Source: JAPULR01 sp965238215
Lineage (GTDB): Bacteria > Chloroflexota > Dehalococcoidia > Lucifugimonadales > GCA-2712585
Direction of reading: 5' to 3'
Length of the DNA: 64,000 nucleotides
Assembly (NCBI GenBank): GCA_965238215.1
Contig: OZ250180.1
Span: forward strand, 496,001 to 560,000
A program made the translations under genes and the position numbers. The notes beneath the pieces were generated by a model, which was given only the letters and a program-made list of their open reading frames with translations, did not search any database and was not told the DNA's origin. The stretch's first letter is position 1, and each line of letters begins with the position of its first letter. Shown piece after piece: positions 38,462-47,199 of the stretch.

Positions 38462-39242
38462 AAGTCGCCATCCTTCGGTAACATTCTCCAATGAGGCTAC
38501 AGGCGGCAGAAATAGTTGACGCCAATCACCTGGGGCGAGAATGAACATCCTAGACCTGACAGCTGCTTGCTAGATGACGGAGTTCAGGCTGTATCATGGA
38601 AGGTGAAGTCGCGCCTCACTTCTCCCACCAGCCAATAGGGCAAAGACTCGCTAAGCCATCCTGCAAGGGACGAGTTGCCTTCTTGTTTTCGCCGCCCAAT
38701 GGGCAATTCGGCACGAGGGCTAGGATAAAGTTGCAACCGAACCATTCCGTTGCCCTATATCAAGGACAGATTCTGACGGAGATTATCACCACTACATTTG
38801 TGGGATTCCTATCCGAAGAGTTTGACTCGAACGTTGCTCGAATGCGGGTCATTCATTGTTGCCAACTGACCAAGGTTGGGTTGATAAGACGCACAATAAG
38901 AGGCTGACTTTATCCGATGAACGGAATCGAGGTGGACATTCGTCACGGTAGATAAATGCAAGTAGGAGATTTCCTACTGCTGTATATTATTTGGCATATT
39001 GCGATTCAAAGAGAAACTACCCAGGGAATGTCTGGTAATTCAGGATAAAATAGCTGGCCCTCTTGACTATGATTTGCTGTGTCTTGGGGCTGTACTGCCC
39101 TCGTACTCGGTGCTAATATGACTTAAATTAATATTCCAATAGACTTCGGTATTCTTTTTGCCTACGGAAGAGTAATTATGGGTAACCCTCCCTCAAAACA
39201 CCGATATTTGTATCAATACAGAGATTCCCAAAGGGTCCATCC
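38462..39242. other. Gap before the Septu-like operon
   Basis: No gene can be supported in 780 bp. A 103-codon frame at 38596-38907 has no recognisable features. AT content rises in 38930-39180, which fits a promoter for the operon that starts at 39243, but I could not pick defined boxes. Confidence 0.4.
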
Positions 39243-40412
39243 TTGTCAACGCAGTTGAAGACCTCACCTGGTTTGAATGCAGCACTGCTTGAGGCTGTAG
39301 ATACGCCCGTCCTAATCTACGACCACTCCAAACTTGAGGCTCTTTTGGAACAGGCTGTGGCCACATGCGAGGATGCTGGGTGCAAACTTCTTTACGCCGT
39401 AAAGGCTATGCCTTTTCTATATCTTCTGCGTCAATTGTCCTCACGTATAAATGGGTTTGCGATAAGTTCGCCATTTGAGGCCCGTTTTGTCACAGACCAC
39501 TTTCCGGAAAGTCAGTTGCACTTTACTTCGCCGGGAGTTCGCCTAGACGAAGTTCCCGCGATACGTTCCCTGTGTGGGTTCGTCTCAGCCAACTCCCGAT
39601 CTCAAGTTGAGCTATTTGGCACTAGGTCCAATTGGAACGGGAGCCTAGGAATACGTGTCAACACTCGTGTTTCAAGCGTTCTTGATTCTCGGTACGACCC
39701 TTGCAGACCCAGTTCAAAACTAGGCATCCCGGTTGAAGAAGTGGAGGAAGTGTATCGTTCCAATAGATATGCAATTGAAGGTCTTCACATTCACACCAAT
39801 GCCGATTCGACGGATTTTGGCCAATTGTTGACCAATGTTGAGGTGTTAATTGATGCTTTATCTGGCAAAATTCCTGTAAGGTGGGTCAACCTCGGAGGAG
39901 GCTATTTGTTTGAGGATGCGTTAGTGGCACCTTTGTTGCAGGCTGCAAACCTTGTAAGGAGGACCTTCGGCGCGGAGATCTTTGTTGAACCAGGCGCCGG
40001 ACTTGTTCGATCTGCGGGATTTTTGGTTGCCAGCGTTTTGGATATCTTGTGTGTTGACGGCAGTCGGATTGCAATCCTGGATACTACAGTGAATCACATG
40101 CCAGAGGTCCTAGAATTCAATTATCAGCCGGACGTTGTCAGTCAAGACGATGAAGGTGAATTCAGTTACATTCTGGCAGGCCGGACTTGCCTAGCTGGCG
40201 ATATTTTTGGCAGCTATCAGTTTGCCGATCCGTTGGACGTTGGAGACAAAGTGGTATTTGAGGACGCTGGCGCATATTCACTAGTAAAGGCCCATCGATT
40301 CAACGGGGTAAACTTACCGCAAGTGGGTGTTCTCAGTAACGATGGAAGTTATCGCGTAACCAAGACCTTTACGTATTCAGATTTCGAGTCCTGTTGGAAA
40401 ACAAATGCATGA
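39243..40412 (+). CDS. Carboxynorspermidine decarboxylase-like PLP enzyme
   Basis: This 389-residue fold-type III PLP decarboxylase is most like NspC, which removes CO2 from carboxynorspermidine or carboxyspermidine in polyamine synthesis. Evidence: PLP-binding Lys54 in LLYAVKA; YDPCRPSSKLGI, a signature of NspC; HIHTNADSTDFGQLL; the phosphate-binding VNLGGGYLF and VEPGAGLV; and the catalytic CLAGDIFGSYQFADPLDVGD. No ATG is near the natural start, so a TTG at 39243 is the likely initiator, with aaaggg 8-9 nt before it. The last 8 nt overlap the DUF3326 gene, so the four genes to 43775 form one coupled operon. A decarboxylase making a small amine in front of a defence ATPase/nuclease pair is unexpected. 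Its exact substrate is unproven. Confidence 0.85.
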   Translation: MSTQLKTSPGLNAALLEAVDTPVLIYDHSKLEALLEQAVATCEDAGCKLLYAVKAMPFLYLLRQLSSRINGFAISSPFEARFVTDHFPESQLHFTSPGVRLDEVPAIRSLCGFVSANSRSQVELFGTRSNWNGSLGIRVNTRVSSVLDSRYDPCRPSSKLGIPVEEVEEVYRSNRYAIEGLHIHTNADSTDFGQLLTNVEVLIDALSGKIPVRWVNLGGGYLFEDALVAPLLQAANLVRRTFGAEIFVEPGAGLVRSAGFLVASVLDILCVDGSRIAILDTTVNHMPEVLEFNYQPDVVSQDDEGEFSYILAGRTCLAGDIFGSYQFADPLDVGDKVVFEDAGAYSLVKAHRFNGVNLPQVGVLSNDGSYRVTKTFTYSDFESCWKTNA

Positions 40413-41766
40413 ATATTTGACAGAACGAACAATAGCACTCTCCCCTCAATCAGATTTCCGGAGCTTTTTTACGAATCTGGAAAGTAACGTCTGTAAGCGA
40501 CTGGCAAAGGATGAATCGGCAATAAGGTTCGCTGTTACCAAGTCCGGTGCTGGTCAGTGGCATTGTGACGTGGGTATCCATGGGGGAAAAGTCGGCGTCG
40601 ATTCTATTTTTCGGTTTGTTGGGCGCGCATATGAGGACTTTAGCTCCTTCAATGTTGTTATGCTGGTACCCACAGGAATCGGGGCCGAAATCGGAGGGCA
40701 CGCGGGTGACGCAGCACCAGCGGCCACACTCTTGTCGAGTGTGAGTGATTGCCTGATTACTCATCCAAACGTTTTGAATGCGTCGGATCTGATCCAGATT
40801 CCTGAGAACACTCTTTACGTAGAGGGCAGTGTCATAGCCTCCATGATGATGGGAACCTCACGTCTTATACCCGTTAGGTCAAATCGTGTAATTGTTTTGA
40901 TACAAAACCACGAAGACGGCATGTTTACCGATGCAGCTATCAATGCCGTAAACGCGGCTCGGGCATATTATGGCTTGAGTGTGAGTGAGATTGTGACAGT
41001 AGACCCTGGCTTTAGAATGGTTTCTGAATATAGTCCCTCAGGGGTAGCTGCTGGAAGAATCGACGGGCTGAGCCATATCTGGAATGCACTCGATCGTCGT
41101 CTAGGCGAATTTGACAGCGTGGCAATATCATCTGTCATTGATGTCCCATTTGAGTATCATGAAGACTATTATCGGCGAAAAGGGGAAATGATTAATCCAT
41201 GGGGCGGAGTTGAGGCCCTGTTGACTCACGCAATATCATCGAAGTATAGACTTCCTGCTGCTCACTCACCGATGTTCGAATCAAGGGCGATTTCAGAACT
41301 AGACGTGGGTGTAGTGGACTCTAGAATGGCCGCTGAAGTAGTGTCCGTTACATTTCTTCAAAGCATCCTTAGAGGACTACAGCGGAGCCCTCGAATAGTT
41401 TCGCAGAATACGGAGGCCAGTCATAGTCTGGGTGCAGAAAATATTTCGTGCTTGGTCATCCCCGATGGATGTTTAGGATTGCCGGTGCTGGCAGCACTCC
41501 AACAAGGTATTCCTGTGATCGCAGTTCGCGAGAACGCTAATATCATGCATAACGAGCTTGCCAAATTGCCATGGAGAAGGGGGCAGCTCATAGTAGTCGA
41601 GAACTATTGGGAAGCCGTTGGGGCCTTGGCTTCCTTGAAATTGGGCATGGACCCGTATTCTGTCCGGAGGCCAATCGGCAACGTACGAGTCTCAAACGAG
41701 GCTCCTGGTCGAAAGTCAAATGGAATGGCATTGTTGAGGAGCCTGGGATTTAACGATGCACGTTAG
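40405..41766 (+). CDS. DUF3326 family protein
   Basis: This 453-residue soluble protein belongs to DUF3326 by the stretch LVPTGIGAEIGGHAGDAAPA then ITHPNVLNASDLI and ENTLYVEGSVI. DUF3326 proteins are of unknown biochemistry and occur in cyanobacteria and other bacteria. The glycine-rich GIGAEIGGHAGD and a later GCLGLPVLAALQQGIPVIAVREN suggest nucleotide or metabolite binding, but that is inference. The first ~80 residues look like a family-specific extension. The ATG overlaps the decarboxylase stop region by 8 nt (atgcatga), and the 3' end overlaps the ATPase gene by 11 nt, so its product is made in step with both. It may act on the decarboxylase product. Confidence 0.8.
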   Translation: MHEYLTERTIALSPQSDFRSFFTNLESNVCKRLAKDESAIRFAVTKSGAGQWHCDVGIHGGKVGVDSIFRFVGRAYEDFSSFNVVMLVPTGIGAEIGGHAGDAAPAATLLSSVSDCLITHPNVLNASDLIQIPENTLYVEGSVIASMMMGTSRLIPVRSNRVIVLIQNHEDGMFTDAAINAVNAARAYYGLSVSEIVTVDPGFRMVSEYSPSGVAAGRIDGLSHIWNALDRRLGEFDSVAISSVIDVPFEYHEDYYRRKGEMINPWGGVEALLTHAISSKYRLPAAHSPMFESRAISELDVGVVDSRMAAEVVSVTFLQSILRGLQRSPRIVSQNTEASHSLGAENISCLVIPDGCLGLPVLAALQQGIPVIAVRENANIMHNELAKLPWRRGQLIVVENYWEAVGALASLKLGMDPYSVRRPIGNVRVSNEAPGRKSNGMALLRSLGFNDAR

Positions 41767-42973
41767 CCGCCTTCATATCAAAAATATTCGAGGAATAGCA
41801 AACCTAGAACTAAATTTCACGCCCCTCGGAGAACCCCAAGCTTCAACCCTTTTGATTGGCAGAAATGGTACCGGAAAGTCGTCAATTCTACGTTCTATCG
41901 TTTTGGGATTAGCATCCGAGGCTGATGCCACGGCATTACTAGCCGAAAAATTTGGAAGTCCCTTCGTCAGTCAGACGCAAGAAAAGGGAACTATCGAGAT
42001 TGACTACGTCGACAACCGAGGCGAGACGCATTCAAGGGTGAAGGATATAACTAGAGAGGGCCCAACCGCCGAAAAGGTAACAAGTCGCCATGACGATCGA
42101 CAACGAGATCATCTCCCCCTTGTAGTTGCATTTGGCGCAGGCAGGTCTAATGAAGGAGCTTCCTCAATTGCCGTATATAGCATAGTTCATTCGACCTATA
42201 TGCTGTTCGATTACGACGGTACTTTCTTTGAACCCGAACTTACTCTTCGCCGATTGAAGGACTACCTATATGATGCTCGATATGAGAGGATCTTGCGCCG
42301 CATTAGACAAGCACTAGGTCTCAGAAGAGGGGATACCTTAGATCTACCGCGAGGTGGAGGGGTAGTAGTTTCGGGACCATTTCGGGAAAATCCCATTCCG
42401 CTTCGATCGTGGGCTGACGGGTATCGAATTACGCTCAACTGGCTTCTAGATGTTTACGCATGGGCCATGATGTGCCCGGGTTCCATTGACAAATCCGGAC
42501 ACGTTCGTGGGATCCTGTTAGTGGATGAGATCGAGCAACATCTCCACCCACTAATGCAGAGAACAATCATCCAGTCCACCAAAAGGCTTTTTCCAAAAAT
42601 GCAGATTTTGGCTTCCACCCACAGCCCACTCGTTGTTCAAGGGGCCAAGCTTCATGATGTTGTCGCCCTTTATAGAAGAGGGTCTAGAATAGGCGCGAGA
42701 TTGTTGCGCAACCATTCGCGACTTTCTATAGAGGACTTATTCACTGCAGAGGAGCTATTCAATACACCTCCGTATTCCAACGAAATAGAGAAGATGAGGA
42801 CCGATTACCGGCAACTTGTGAGGAAGGGAGATTTGTCAAGCACCGAAGAAGAGAAGTTGAGAAACCTTGGTCGGGAGTTGGCACAGCTAAGGCTACTTCC
42901 GCAGCAAGTTCAAGGGAGGAGTCTCGGTCCATTGTTGGATCTAATTTCGGAGTTGACCGATGATTCACATTAA
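41756..42973 (+). CDS. ptuA: PtuA-like AAA ATPase (Septu)
   Basis: This 405-residue ABC/SMC-type ATPase of the OLD/AAA_21 kind begins with the standard HIKNIRGIANLELNF. Walker A is LIGRNGTGKSSIL (about 34-45), Walker B is GILLVDEIEQHLHP, and the H-loop region is ILASTHSPLVV. There is no TOPRIM domain. It is directly followed, with a 14-nt overlap, by an HNH nuclease gene; that pair defines Septu (PtuA forms a complex with PtuB and controls its nuclease). The C-terminal ~90 residues are helical and may hold the nuclease. Length is close to described short PtuA proteins. Alternative: another OLD-like ATPase/HNH pair, such as retron-associated Septu. Confidence 0.85.
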   Translation: MHVSRLHIKNIRGIANLELNFTPLGEPQASTLLIGRNGTGKSSILRSIVLGLASEADATALLAEKFGSPFVSQTQEKGTIEIDYVDNRGETHSRVKDITREGPTAEKVTSRHDDRQRDHLPLVVAFGAGRSNEGASSIAVYSIVHSTYMLFDYDGTFFEPELTLRRLKDYLYDARYERILRRIRQALGLRRGDTLDLPRGGGVVVSGPFRENPIPLRSWADGYRITLNWLLDVYAWAMMCPGSIDKSGHVRGILLVDEIEQHLHPLMQRTIIQSTKRLFPKMQILASTHSPLVVQGAKLHDVVALYRRGSRIGARLLRNHSRLSIEDLFTAEELFNTPPYSNEIEKMRTDYRQLVRKGDLSSTEEEKLRNLGRELAQLRLLPQQVQGRSLGPLLDLISELTDDSH

Positions 42974-43775
42974 GAGACAAAGACGTGATACCTCTGGTTT
43001 ACCAATAGAACCTAATCGGGAATGGTTCGTTAAGGCTGCTGAAGAACAAGTTCGCGCTAATGCCGTTAAAGGAGGAAGCAAGTATATGTTTCTAGGGGAG
43101 GTGTATGGGGCTAATGTCGTTCGGACTGCACTTAGCGAACTATTTTTCGACAAGTGTGGCTATTGCGAGTACAGCTTGGCACGGACAGACATAAATGTCG
43201 ACCATTACCGTCCGAAAGGGGCTGTAGCAGAGGCAAGAAATCATCCTGGTTACTACTGGCTTGCGTATGAATGGTCAAATCTCATTCCTGCCTGCACACC
43301 TTGCAATCAAAGGAGGAGGGAATTACCAAAGTGGCCCGCGACTTCAAGGGGCCGAACTGCGGGAAAGGGAGATTCATTTCCCCTGAAGGATGAGAATAAA
43401 CGAGCTTGGTCGCCCAAAGCCAATATCTCGCTCGAAGAGCCACTTCTACTGGATCCCACCAGGCGAAATCCTTCGAAACACCTGAGTTTCCATCCTGACG
43501 GCACTGCCTTCCACCTAACGGCCGAAGGCAAAGCAAGTATAAAAATTCTGAATCTAAATGCTAGGCGATTGTATGAAATGAGGAGATATGTGATCGGGGA
43601 AGTCGTAACGCATTTGCAAATTAGGAGACTACTAGAATCATTTGAATCCGATTCGAAAGCGTTGGTCGCACTAAAGAAAATAGATGACTTAGTATTGAGG
43701 AAGACGGATGATTCGGCCCAGTACGCTGCCGCAGCTCGGGCCGTTGTGAATAACCCGACTGCTTTCGGACTTTGA
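42960..43775 (+). CDS. ptuB: PtuB-like HNH endonuclease (Septu)
   Basis: This 271-residue protein has a split HNH motif with zinc-type cysteines: CGYCEYSL, then INVDHYRPKGAV (catalytic His in VDHYRPK), then NLIPACTPCNQRR. It is the typical PtuB arrangement (CxYCE, DHxRPK, CxxCN). PtuB is a DNA nuclease held by the PtuA ATPase. The gene overlaps ptuA by 14 nt, and the ATG sits inside the ptuA stop region. It is the last gene of the four-gene operon; IS debris follows. Confidence 0.88.
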   Translation: MIHIKRQRRDTSGLPIEPNREWFVKAAEEQVRANAVKGGSKYMFLGEVYGANVVRTALSELFFDKCGYCEYSLARTDINVDHYRPKGAVAEARNHPGYYWLAYEWSNLIPACTPCNQRRRELPKWPATSRGRTAGKGDSFPLKDENKRAWSPKANISLEEPLLLDPTRRNPSKHLSFHPDGTAFHLTAEGKASIKILNLNARRLYEMRRYVIGEVVTHLQIRRLLESFESDSKALVALKKIDDLVLRKTDDSAQYAAAARAVVNNPTAFGL

Positions 43776-44110
43776 ACAGAGTGCAAGTCGTTAGTGAAAT
43801 GCGGCGATTGGAGGGAGAGAAGGCGGATAGAATGAAGACGGAAAAGCTCCCAAGAGAGCTTGTCTCAGAAGCCCCCGCGCTCCTGTCTACGGCAAAATGG
43901 TGCGACGAGAGGCGTAACAACATCTGGAAGCAGTGCGACATATGACTATCAGAGACGCTGCTGACACCTTATGTCGTTTTGAACGAACGGGGTCAAAGCC
44001 TTTGGTACTACTTCTGAGACAAGCTCAAGATCGATCTAATTCTTCTGAGGAAGGAGTAAAGCTGACCTAGAGAGGACCAGACGAGGCCCGATGGCGGAGG
44101 ATCATAGAGA
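43776..44110. other. Gap after the Septu-like operon
   Basis: A 48-codon frame (43804-43944 region, MKTEKLPRELVSEAPALL) and a following 42-codon frame (MTIRDAADTLCRFERTG) could be a small gene or debris; neither is recognised. A gacaagctcaagatcgat stretch at about 44019 looks like a REP-type sequence. Confidence 0.35.
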
Positions 44111-44320
44111 CTAGTTCCTTCGTCAGGCGAGTCAAGCCGGTCACCCGGCGGTAGTACGCGGCAGGGGTGAAGATCCAGACTCTGTTGGATGGGGTTCAAG
44201 AGGGGAGTGGCGATGAACGAGCTATGCAGGTGTCAAGGGCGGAGCGAAGTTGGGAGAGAGGGGATCAAGCCCTATTCCCACTACACATGGACGGGGAGGT
44301 TAATGGAAGCGGGAAGAGGG
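44111..44320 (+). pseudogene. IS3 orfA remnant interrupted by IS21
   Basis: SSFVRRVKPVTRR and, in another frame, GFKRGVAMNELCRC then REGIKPYSHYTWTGRLMEAG match OrfA (compare SFVRRVKTITRR and GFRREVTVNELCRR at 37912-38109). A ~27-bp insert at 44231-44258 starting tgtcaagggcgga looks like an IS21-end scar. The IS21 element at 44321 cuts off the rest of the gene. Confidence 0.65.
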
Positions 44321-44339
44321 TGTCAAGGGCGGAGACAAG

Positions 44340-45233
44340 TTAGGACAGAGGGCGGCGGAATAGTGGACCACCCATGGTGTAAGTGTTCAGGGGGAATTTC
44401 AGCAGGTAAAGGGATAGGCAGGGAGCCGGTAGAGGGAGTGGTTGTGACGGGATCGGTGGGTGGGAAAGGCCGAAGAAGTACTGGGCTTTAGTCTGCCTGC
44501 TCTGTTTGAGCCTGTAGCTCTCGCCGTTCATCTGGAGGATGTGGACGTGGTGGGTGAGCCCGTCCAATAGAGCGCCTGTGAGTCTCTCTGAGCCGAAGAC
44601 CTCCGTCCACTCGTCGAAGGGAAGGTTGGTGGTGATGAGGATGGACCCTCTCCCGTAGCGCTGGCTTAAGACCTCGAAGAGGAGTTCAGCGCCGGTCTTG
44701 GAGAGGGGAACGAAGCCGAGTTCGTCGATGATCAGCAGCTTAAATCGGGACAGCTTCTTCTGGAGGTTGAGCAATCGTCTGTCGTCGTTGGCCTCTATGA
44801 GTTGGTGGACCAGGGCCGAGGCTGTGGTGAAGCCCACATAGAGGCCTCTCTGACAGGCGGCGAGGCCCAGACCTAGCGCCACGTGGGTCTTGCCTGTGCC
44901 GCTGTTGCCCATGGCGATGACGTTCTCTCTGAGGTCCACGTACTCACAGCGTGCCAGCTGCATGACCAGGTGTTTGTTCACCGAGGGGATGGCGAGGAAG
45001 TCGAAGGTGTCCAGGCTCTTTAGTGCGGGGAAGCGAGCCGCCCTGATCCTGCGCTCCACCATGCGGTGGTGGCGGTCTATGAGTTCAAGCTCCGCCAGCC
45101 TCAGCAGGTAGTCGGGATGGTCGACGCCCTCGGCGGTACACCGGGCCGCCAGCTTGCCGTACTCCCTGAGGAAGGTCGGCAGCTTCAGCTCCTTGAGGTG
45201 GTGCTCCAGCAGTACCGTAGACCTGTCGCTCAC
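44340..45233 (-). CDS. istB: IS21 helper ATPase IstB
   Basis: This 297-residue protein is the AAA+ ATPase that assembles the IS21 transposition complex on target DNA. Walker A is MGNSGTGKTHVALGLG, Walker B is KLLIIDELGFVPLSK, and sensor-type ILITTNLPFDEW follows, all typical of DnaC-like IstB. The conserved domain ends around LQMNGESYRLKQSRQTK. The last ~40 residues read through the element's left end and are probably not conserved. The start overlaps the end of istA by ATGA, so its translation should be coupled. Confidence 0.9.
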   Translation of the reverse strand: MSDRSTVLLEHHLKELKLPTFLREYGKLAARCTAEGVDHPDYLLRLAELELIDRHHRMVERRIRAARFPALKSLDTFDFLAIPSVNKHLVMQLARCEYVDLRENVIAMGNSGTGKTHVALGLGLAACQRGLYVGFTTASALVHQLIEANDDRRLLNLQKKLSRFKLLIIDELGFVPLSKTGAELLFEVLSQRYGRGSILITTNLPFDEWTEVFGSERLTGALLDGLTHHVHILQMNGESYRLKQSRQTKAQYFFGLSHPPIPSQPLPLPAPCLSLYLLKFPLNTYTMGGPLFRRPLS

Positions 45234-46730
45234 GATTTTCTCCCAGTCAGAAGAGTCATGTAGTCGCTGGCTGCTGTCTTTGTCACACTGATCATGGGCA
45301 GGTGGAGGTAGAGGGTAAGGTCCAACCTACGGGGTCGACCCTCTATCCTGGATAGGAGCAGGTGCTTGACGGCGTCGAAGCTTAGGGCGCCGAGCCTCAG
45401 GGCATCCTTTACGGCCTCGTGGACCTCATCCTTGCGAAAGTTCTCCATCAACCTGAGCACCTGCACGAACTCCCTCTTGCCCCGCTTACCCATCCGGGAT
45501 TCCAGCAGCCGGCGGAGGGTGCTGAACTCCTCAGGTAACTCCCACCCGGCCAGGGGGCGCCGCCTGGTCCAGCGCTCCCGTCTTGCGCTCCAGCAACGAC
45601 AGGTAGCGGATGGGGTTGAAGATGAAGTCGTCCCGCAGGTAGGAGCGCCGGTGGCGGGCTATGACCTCCGTCCCGCAGCTGATCACCACCCGGTCCACGT
45701 ACCCACGTACCAGCACCTCCCGGTGTCCGTAGGCCACGGCTACCGAGTAGTCGTTGGTGCGGTATCTCACCAATGACAGGGAGCTGACACGGGTCGTATG
45801 CTTGTCGCTGGCGTCATAGGGTGTGGACGGCAGGGGCAGTAAGACATCAATGTCCCGCACCATCCGCTCCCCTATGGTCTCCTTGTGCCCCCTGAGCCGT
45901 CTTTCCATCCGTTCCAGGCACTTCTCTTCCAGGTGGGCATTCAGTTCATCGAAGCTTCTATAGCTCGGGATGGGCACCAGGAAGTTCCTACGAGCATAGC
46001 CCACAAGTCCCTCCACCTTACCCTTGTCGTTCCCCTTGCCCGGTCGGCCAAACCGGTCTTCGAATAGATAGTGGGATACCAGTTCGCTGAACACCCGCGT
46101 ACGCTTCCGCCGGCCGTCTCCCAGGATCTTCGCCACCGCCAGCCGGGTGTTGTCGTACAGGATGCTCCTGGGTACCCCGCCCAGGAAGGTGAAGGCGGAC
46201 ATGTGGCCGTCGCAGAAGGCTTCCGTGGTCTCCGCCGGGTACGCCTTCACGAAGCACCCGTCGCTGTGGGGCAGGTCCAGCACGAAGTAGTGGATCTTCC
46301 TCTCCACCCCTCCTATCACCGCCTTCGCCTGGCCGAAGTCACACTGGGCGTGTCCCGGCGGATGGCTCAATGGCACAAACATCTCCCGCATCCTCCGCCT
46401 CCGCTCCCGCACATAGTCCTTCACTATGGTGTAGCCGCCCCTGAACCCGTACTCAGCCCTCAGCCGTTCGTGTATCCGCTTCGCCGTGTGCCTCTGCTTC
46501 TTCGGCGCTACCTTGTCATCTTCCAGTATCCGGTCTATCACCCCCACGTACGGCTCCAGCTTTGGCCGTCGGGCAGGCTTCCTCCGCCTATACCCCGGAG
46601 GGATTGAATACTTCAGCATCTTCCTCACCGTGTCCCGGTGCAGCCCGAACTCCCGTGCCGCTTCCTGGACGCTCATACCCTCCACTATACAAGCCCGTCT
46701 CACCCTCGCGTACATCTCCACCTTGTACAT
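45230..46730 (-). pseudogene. istA: IS21 transposase IstA, one frameshift
   Basis: From 46730 the product begins MYKVEMYARVRRACIVEGMS with an HTH (VQEAAREFGLHRDTVRKML), then the DDE core (HAQCDFGQAKAVIGG, ILYDNTRLAV, GNDKGKVEGLVGYAR) and the Mu-type C-domain. The frame stops at 45531 after LLERKTGALDQAA. The adjacent frame continues GWELPEEFSTLRRLL, then the normal C-terminus LMENFRKDEVHEAVKDALRL, to 45230. The shift lies near a run of five G at 45553-45557. It could be a real mutation, programmed slippage or a sequencing error. Confidence 0.85.
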
Positions 46731-46858
46731 CCTTCACACCTTCCATCGTGTTCCTCTTAACACTATGGAAGGCGGCGGGTGGTCCGATTTTCAACCGCCT
46801 TTTCTGGCTGTCAACCCCGCCTTAGAGGTACATTATCTCTCCGCCGATTACACAACAC

Positions 46859-47092
46859 ACGCGCGGCGACAAAGTGGACCAGCGCGGCGGCGCAAAAGTG
46901 GACCAACTAGGTCTAAGTGGTCAGGGAAAATGTCAGTAGGCATAGGCTTTGGTAGGGATGCAGCAGAGGGAGTGATTGAGGGGGAGTTAGTGGGTCTGAA
47001 GGACCGACGGAATACTAGAGTGAGGCCTGTCTGCTCTGCTTAAGCCTGTAGCTCTCGCCATTCATCTGAAGGATGTGGACGTGGAGGATGTG
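46859..47092 (-). mobile_element. Left-end remnant of a second IS21 copy
   Basis: The end repeats gacaaagtggaccagcgcgg and gcgcaaaagtggaccaac are followed by DNA parallel to 44384-44570. On the minus strand this codes the last residues of IstB (HVHILQMNGESYRLKQSR). About 230 bp of a related but non-identical element survive, directly beside the right end of the complete copy. Confidence 0.7.
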
Positions 47093-47199
47093 GCCCCAAA
47101 CGGGCCAGTACCGCCTTTCATACCTTATGGTGGACTGGCCCGCCTGACCACTTTATAATCGTCGCAGTTTCAAGCATTCTAGGTAATGGTTAAAACAAG

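Larger units (their letters stand above)
44321..46825 (-). mobile_element. IS21-family element (istA-istB)
   Basis: The left end begins tgtcaagggcggagacaagt with an inner tagtggaccaccc box. The right end (about 46778-46825) carries the inverted ggtggtccgattttcaaccg then ggctgtcaaccccgcc. The istA and istB genes run on the minus strand with a 4-bp ATGA overlap. It inserted into an IS3 orfA remnant. istA has a frameshift, so activity depends on whether that shift is real. Confidence 0.75.

Noticed and set aside
38596..38907. Possible 103-residue protein before the Septu-like operon
   Set aside because: No motif, no ribosome site, atypical composition; it cannot be told from chance.
43776..44060. 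Possible toxin-antitoxin pair after ptuB (48 and 42 codons)
   Set aside because: The second frame overlaps a REP-like caagctcaagatcgat sequence and neither product resembles a known toxin or antitoxin.
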